Shown: positions 1 to 5,766 of the stretch, piece after piece | Numbering within the stretch: position 1 is the first letter of the stretch | Layout of the letters: each line of letters begins with the position of its first letter | Source of the DNA: CAYLZW01 sp964388085 | GTDB taxonomy: Bacteria; Myxococcota; UBA727; CAYLZW01 | Length of the DNA stretch: 5,766 bases | Reading direction: 5' to 3' | Assembly (NCBI GenBank): GCA_964388085.1 | Contig: CAYLZW010000355.1 | Coordinates: forward strand, 1-5,766 | The notes under the pieces: generated by a model | Told to the model about the DNA's origin: nothing | Database searches by the model: none | Seen by the model: only the letters and a program-made list of their open reading frames with translations | Translations under genes and position numbers: made by a program

Positions 1-1663
<1,663 letters not shown>

Positions 1664-1669
1664 GCGGTA

Positions 1670-1673
1670 CCTC
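1670..1673 (-). promoter_or_regulatory. Ribosome binding site that decides the gcvP start
   Basis: GAGG on the minus strand, 6 bases before the GTG at 1663 and 15 bases before the ATG at 1654. Normal spacing fits the GTG only. The choice is an inference from spacing; the ATG remains possible. Confidence 0.5.
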
Positions 1674-1695
1674 GTCGGGGAAGGGCCTGTTCCAA

Positions 1696-1712
1696 AGCCG
1701 CGTACGGCGGCT
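1696..1712 (-). other. Small intercistronic hairpin between gcvH and gcvP
   Basis: AGCCGC and GCGGCT form a perfect 6-bp stem around a 5-base loop. On the transcribed minus strand the stem is followed by TTTGG, too short a T-run for a strong terminator. It starts 8 bases after the gcvH stop codon. It could be a weak attenuator, an RNA-processing or stability element between gcvH and gcvP, or chance in GC-rich DNA. Confidence 0.3.
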
Positions 1713-1719
1713 CTCGGGC

Positions 1720-2115
1720 TCACTTCTCTTCTTTGTCCAGCAGGGCTTTGTAACCATCCGCGTCGAGCAGGCTGTCCAGATCCGCGGCGTTCTTGGGCTT
1801 CAGCTTCAGGAGCCACGCGGCGCCGTACGGGTCCTGGTTCACGCCTTCGGGCGCGTCCACCAGCGCGGTGTTCACCTCGGTGACCTCGCCGTCGAGGGGC
1901 GCGTACAGGTCGCTGACGGCCTTGACGCTCTCGACGACGCCGAAGGCCTTGCCCTGCTCGAGGGTCGCGCCGACCTCGGGCAGCTCGAGGAAGACGACGT
2001 CACCGAGCGCCTCCTGCGCGTGCGCGGTGATGCCGATGGTAATGACCTCACCCTCCTTGAGGGCCCATTCGTGCTCGTCGGTGTAGCGGCGGTCGGCGGG
2101 GATCGAGTCGCTCAT
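1720..2115 (-). CDS. gcvH: Glycine cleavage system H protein (lipoyl carrier)
   Basis: Small lipoylated carrier, 131 residues (typical of the family, about 125-135), that shuttles the aminomethyl intermediate from GcvP to GcvT and passes electrons to the L protein. The N-terminus has the family motif YTDEHEW (11-17). The lipoyl site is Lys65 in VVESVKAVSDLYAP, followed by the conserved Pro-Leu-Asp-Gly turn and a VNPDPYG-like segment read here as VNQDPYGAAWLLKL. I chose the ATG at 2115 because GGAG lies 9 bases upstream (2125-2128) and because an earlier in-frame TTG at 2130 would overlap that site. The gene follows gcvT after 43 bases and precedes gcvP after 56, matching the functional order T-H-P. 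It depends on lipoylation enzymes (LipA/LipB or LplA), which are not in the window. Confidence 0.98.
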   Translation of the reverse strand: MSDSIPADRRYTDEHEWALKEGEVITIGITAHAQEALGDVVFLELPEVGATLEQGKAFGVVESVKAVSDLYAPLDGEVTEVNTALVDAPEGVNQDPYGAAWLLKLKPKNAADLDSLLDADGYKALLDKEEK

Positions 2116-2158
2116 GTCTGATGTCTCCAAAGGCGGGGCGGCAGGGGCAGGGCGCGGC

Positions 2159-3285
<1,127 letters not shown>

Positions 3286-3289
<4 letters not shown>

Positions 3290-4164
3290 GGGTTCTCTCC
3301 CTCGTCCAGACCGAGGCGGCGCGCATGCGAGCGCGTGGTGTTCACGAGCAGGTGCGCGATGGTCATGGGCCCGACGCCGCCGGGCACCGGGGTGATGGCG
3401 CGCGCCTTCGGCCGCACGGCCTCGAAGTCGACGTCACCGCAGAGCTTGCCGTGCTCGTCGCGGTTCATGCCCACGTCGAGCACCACGGCGCCCTCGCGCA
3501 CGTGCTCGGCGCCGATCATCTTGGCCCTGCCCACGGCCACGACGAGGATGTCGGCCTGTCGCGTGACGGCGGCGAGGTCTCGTGTGCGGCTGTGCGCGAC
3601 GGTGACGGTGGCGTTCGCTTGCAGGAGCAGGTGCGCCATGGGCTTACCGACGATGTTGCTGCGGCCCACGACGACGGCGCGCGCGCCCTCGACCTTTACG
3701 CCGGTCTCTGCCAGCAGGCGCATGCAGCCGAGAGGCGTGCAGGGCACGAAGCCGGGGTGGCCGAGGACCAGGCGCGCGACGTTCTCGGGGTGGAAGCCGT
3801 CGACGTCCTTGTCGGGATCGAGCGCGCGCAGGATGGCGGGCTCGTCGATCTGCTCCGGCAACGGGAGCTGCACGAGGATGCCGTCGACGTCGTCGTCCGC
3901 GTTCAGCCGCTGGACGAGCGCCAGGAGCTCCGCGTGCGGCGTGTCGGCGCCGAGGTGGTGATGGATGTCCGCGATGCCCGCCTCGGTGGCCTGCTTGCGC
4001 TTGTTGCGCACGTAGACCTGGCTCGCGGCGTCGTCTCCGACGAGGACGGTCGCGAGCCCGGGCGGACGCTGCCCGGCTTCGCGGCGTCGCTTCACCTCGG
4101 CGGCGACCTCGGTCCGCACCTTCGCGGCGATGGCCTTCCCGTCGATGATCGCGCCGAGGTTCAT
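3286..4164 (-). CDS. folD: Bifunctional methylenetetrahydrofolate dehydrogenase / methenyltetrahydrofolate cyclohydrolase
   Basis: Cytoplasmic bifunctional enzyme: oxidises 5,10-methylene-THF to methenyl-THF with NADP and hydrolyses that to 10-formyl-THF, reversibly. It has 292 residues (family about 280-300). The N-terminal folate half carries SQVYVRNKRK (49-57 region), with Tyr51 and Lys55 matching E. coli Tyr50 and Lys54, then DGILVQLPLP (94-103) and DPDKDVDGFHP (116-126), with Asp122 matching E. coli Asp121. The Rossmann half carries the dinucleotide motif VVGRSNIVGKP (165-175), and the C-terminus carries the signature PVPGGVGPMT (259-268). No key residue is missing. The ATG at 4164 is preceded by GGAGGAG, 5 bases away. 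It is the first gene of the operon; its last codons overlap gcvT, whose product makes the FolD substrate. NADP rather than NAD preference is assumed from bacterial relatives. Confidence 0.98.
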
Positions 4165-4169
4165 AAGCT

Positions 4170-4174
4170 CCTCC
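4170..4174 (-). promoter_or_regulatory. Ribosome binding site of folD
   Basis: GGAGG on the minus strand (part of GGAGGAG, 4168-4174), 5 bases before the folD ATG. It is the strongest ribosome binding site in the window and marks the head of the operon. Confidence 0.75.
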
Positions 4175-4291
4175 GAGCGCTCGCATGGCGTTCAAACGAC
4201 GCGCGGACAACCCCCTTCGTGAGGCCCTGCATCGCGAATTGTGCCCCGGCTCGATCGGCGGCCCCTTCCAAGGGCTCGCCGGTGCTCGATG

Positions 4292-4307
4292 TTTGGAGTT
4301 TCCCAAA
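4292..4307. repeat. Inverted repeat TTTGG-N6-CCAAA, possible operator
   Basis: TTTGG (4292-4296) and CCAAA (4303-4307) are perfect inverted arms separated by AGTTTC. The repeat stands out as a small AT-richer patch in GC-rich DNA, 28 bases before the plus-strand start at 4335 and 128 bases before folD. The 5-base arms are short, so chance is a real alternative. Confidence 0.25.
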
Positions 4308-4334
4308 TGGAGCTGCCGAGTTACGCGGCGCGCG

Positions 4335-5597
4335 ATGGCTCGCGCACGGTGGCTCCTCGGGTTCGCCCTCGCGGCCGCAGCGCTCCTCGTCTGGTCGCTG
4401 CTGAGCCGCTCCGGGCCCGACGCTGGCCCGGCGGACGGCGTCGCGGCAGGCGCTCCTCTCGTCCCCTGGGGCGTCGGCCTGCCGCGCGAGGGACAGTGGC
4501 GCAACGGCTTCGAGCTCGTCGACATGAACGGCGACGGCCACCTCGACGTCGTGCACGGCCCCGCCCGCAAGGCCGCCGCTCGCGCGCCGCACGTGTTCCT
4601 GGGCGACGGCGCCGGCCACTTTCACGAGGACACCACGGCGCGCTTTCCGCCGCTGCCGTACGACTACGGCGACGTCGCGGTGGCGGACCTCGACGGGGAC
4701 GGCGCGCTCGACCTCGCCGTCGCGTCGCACCTGCAGGGGCTCACGGTGCTGCTGCGTCGAGGCGACGGCTTCGCGCCCGCGCGCCTGCCTGACGCGCTGG
4801 CGTCGTTCTCTTCGCGGGCGCTCGCTGCGGCGGACGTGAACGGCGACGGCGACGTGGATCTCGTCGCATCGAGCGACGGGCCGCGTCCGTTCTCGCGGCG
4901 GCCGGGGACGTCCGGCAACGAGAGCGGCGTCGTCGTGCTCCTCGGCGGCGCGGCCGAGCTGCGGGCCGAGATCCCGTCCAGCGACGCCACGGCCTTCGGC
5001 GACTCGCTCGCCATCGGTCAGCTCGACGGTGCCGGCGGGCCGGAGATCATCACCGCCTCCGGCGTCATCGGCGCTGACCACCTGCTGTATCGGCGTGGCA
5101 CCGAGGGCGGCTTTGTCCTCGAGCGGCTCGCGGGCGTGCCGCCGGACTACCTCGCGCGCGTCGTCGCCGTCCTGCCCGACGAGCGAGCGGCGCGCGTGCT
5201 GCTCGGCGGCCTCGTCACCGGAGCGTCCGGCCTCGAAGGGACGCTCGACGTCGTGCGCGTGGCCGACGGCAGCGCGACGAGGCTCTTTCGTGGCGTGCCC
5301 CTGCGCGCGGTCTCCGCCCTCGGGACAGGTGACCTCGACGCGGACGGTAAGGTCGATGTGGTCTTCGGCGAGGAGGACGGCACGCTGCACGTGCTCGCGG
5401 GCACGAGCGCTCCGGAAGGGAGCGGCTTCATGACGCGCGGCAGCCTCGCGGCGGGCGCGTTCGCGGGCTGTACGCCGTACGGCATCGCGCTCGCCGACCT
5501 CGACGGGCGAGCGGGTGACGAGGTCGTGGTCTCGTTCGCCGGCGAGGGCGGCGCCTGCGCGACCGGCGGTGGCCTCGAAATCTATCGTGCAAGATAG
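4335..5597 (+). CDS. Exported or membrane-anchored FG-GAP/VCBS-repeat beta-propeller protein, function unknown
   Basis: A 420-residue protein with a positively charged N-terminus (MARAR) and a hydrophobic stretch at about 6-23, acting as signal peptide or anchor; there is no lipobox and no clear AxA cleavage site. The body is a run of FG-GAP/VCBS repeats with integrin-like Ca-binding loops D-x-[DN]-x-D-G-x-x-D: DMNGDGHLD (63-71), DLDGDGALD (118-126), DVNGDGDVD (167-175) and DLDADGKVD (333-341). Degenerate copies are at 229-237 (QLDGAGGPE), about 278-290 (VAVLPDERAARVL) and 388-395 (DLDGRAGD). Together they suggest a seven-bladed propeller. The only cysteines are Cys379 and Cys408, both near the last blade. 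An in-frame ATG at 4185 would add 50 residues, but it would bury the hydrophobic segment and leave 20 bases from the folD start, so I reject it. The chosen ATG has no good Shine-Dalgarno (GGAG is 22 bases away). Such proteins usually bind ligands or partners at the cell surface; no substrate can be inferred. Confidence 0.88.
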   Translation: MARARWLLGFALAAAALLVWSLLSRSGPDAGPADGVAAGAPLVPWGVGLPREGQWRNGFELVDMNGDGHLDVVHGPARKAAARAPHVFLGDGAGHFHEDTTARFPPLPYDYGDVAVADLDGDGALDLAVASHLQGLTVLLRRGDGFAPARLPDALASFSSRALAAADVNGDGDVDLVASSDGPRPFSRRPGTSGNESGVVVLLGGAAELRAEIPSSDATAFGDSLAIGQLDGAGGPEIITASGVIGADHLLYRRGTEGGFVLERLAGVPPDYLARVVAVLPDERAARVLLGGLVTGASGLEGTLDVVRVADGSATRLFRGVPLRAVSALGTGDLDADGKVDVVFGEEDGTLHVLAGTSAPEGSGFMTRGSLAAGAFAGCTPYGIALADLDGRAGDEVVVSFAGEGGACATGGGLEIYRAR

Positions 5598-5602
5598 CGG
5601 TG

Positions 5603-5630
5603 TCGGGGCGGGATCTCATTGGCGCCCCGA
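5603..5630 (+). terminator. Terminator-like hairpin after the FG-GAP gene, without a T-run
   Basis: TCGGGGCG (5603-5610) and CGCCCCGA (5623-5630) form a perfect 8-bp GC-rich stem with a 12-base loop, starting 5 bases after the stop codon. The following bases, GTTGTCGTCG, lack the U-tract of a classical intrinsic terminator, so termination is uncertain. The left arm can also pair with 5649-5657 (see findings). Confidence 0.4.
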
Positions 5631-5656
5631 GTTGTCGTCGCGTACCGTCCGCCCCG

Positions 5657-5766
5657 ATGTCCAAACGCACGCTCGCGCTCTCCCTCCTCGTCGGGTCGCT
5701 GCTTGCGCCGTCCGCCTCCGCGAACATCGGCGCGCTCGACCCCGCCCCCTCCGCCACGCTGCTGTT
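5657..5766 (+). CDS. N-terminus of a secreted protein with a Sec-type signal peptide; cut by the window edge
   Basis: The 36 complete codons visible form a textbook signal peptide: basic start MSKR, hydrophobic core LALSLLVGSLL, then a small-residue cleavage region APSASA followed by NIGALDPAPS. The likely signal peptidase I cut is after SASA (residue 22). There is no lipobox cysteine, so a lipoprotein is not supported. The mature part is too short to name a family. The start lies 59 bases after the stop of the propeller gene on the same strand, so the two could share a transcript. There is no recognisable Shine-Dalgarno; the ATG is preceded by GTCCGCCCCG. The opposite-strand frame here (5428-5757) has no such features and is a shadow. 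Confidence 0.75.
   Translation, partial: MSKRTLALSLLVGSLLAPSASANIGALDPAPSATLL

Larger units (their letters stand above)
4165..4334. promoter_or_regulatory. Divergent intergenic region between folD and the FG-GAP gene
   Basis: These 170 bases lie between two outward-facing genes and must hold the promoter of the folD-gcvTHP operon and probably that of the plus-strand gene. I could not identify convincing -35/-10 pairs. The minus strand has a CACAAT hexamer resembling a -10 box near 4245, but the nearest TTGGAA is 22 bases away, too far for a normal spacer. I found no glycine riboswitch core. Two small inverted repeats are present: CCCTT-CC-AAGGG (4263-4274) and TTTGG-N6-CCAAA (4292-4307). Confidence 0.6.

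Noticed and set aside
4230..4260. Sigma-54 type promoter for folD (GG-N10-GC)
   Set aside because: A GG and GC pair with the right spacing exists around the minus-strand GGGGCACAATTCGC, but the TGGCAC and TTGCA contexts are missing, so it is probably chance.
4185..4334. A 50-residue N-terminal extension of the FG-GAP protein from the ATG at 4185
   Set aside because: It would place the hydrophobic export segment internally, has no ribosome binding site, and would leave only 20 bases between divergent start codons. The ATG at 4335 gives a normal exported N-terminus.
4165..4334. Glycine riboswitch upstream of folD
   Set aside because: Short purine-rich pieces such as GGAAGGGG occur on the minus strand, but I cannot assemble the conserved glycine aptamer core around them, and the space is tight for a tandem aptamer plus expression platform.
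4161..5390. Open frame of 409 codons on the minus strand opposite the propeller gene
   Set aside because: The plus strand shows a signal or anchor segment plus repeated Ca-binding loops in the correct frame. The antisense product has no recognisable feature and would read through the divergent promoter region into the folD start.

Overview
The window is high-GC DNA with compact, mostly Shine-Dalgarno-led genes, consistent with a GC-rich Gram-negative bacterium. A Myxococcota-like (deltaproteobacterial) source is a guess from the base composition and from the exported FG-GAP protein; nothing in the sequence proves it.

Layout. Bases 1-4164 hold a minus-strand one-carbon operon, transcribed right to left: folD (3286-4164), gcvT (2159-3289), gcvH (1720-2115) and gcvP (runs off the left edge at base 1; its N-terminal 551-554 residues are present). 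folD and gcvT overlap by 4 bases (ATGA); the other gaps are 43 and 56 bases. A divergent intergenic region of 170 bases (4165-4334) separates this operon from a plus-strand gene (4335-5597) for a probable exported or membrane-anchored FG-GAP/VCBS beta-propeller protein with Ca-binding-type loops. After a GC-rich hairpin, a second plus-strand gene begins at 5657 with a clear signal peptide and is cut by the right edge.

How the genes work together. GcvP decarboxylates glycine and loads an aminomethyl group onto the lipoyl arm of GcvH. GcvT transfers the one-carbon unit to tetrahydrofolate, giving 5,10-methylene-THF and ammonia. FolD, encoded first in the same operon, interconverts 5,10-methylene-THF, methenyl-THF and 10-formyl-THF. 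The operon therefore links glycine breakdown to the folate one-carbon pool. The fourth component, dihydrolipoyl dehydrogenase (L protein), is not in the window.

The content is mostly well-understood metabolism; I see no new defence, mobile or CRISPR-like system. The points most worth a second look are the folD-led gcv operon, a pair of mutually exclusive hairpins at 5601-5659, one of which would bury the start codon of the last gene, and the uncharacterised propeller protein with a lone pair of cysteines.
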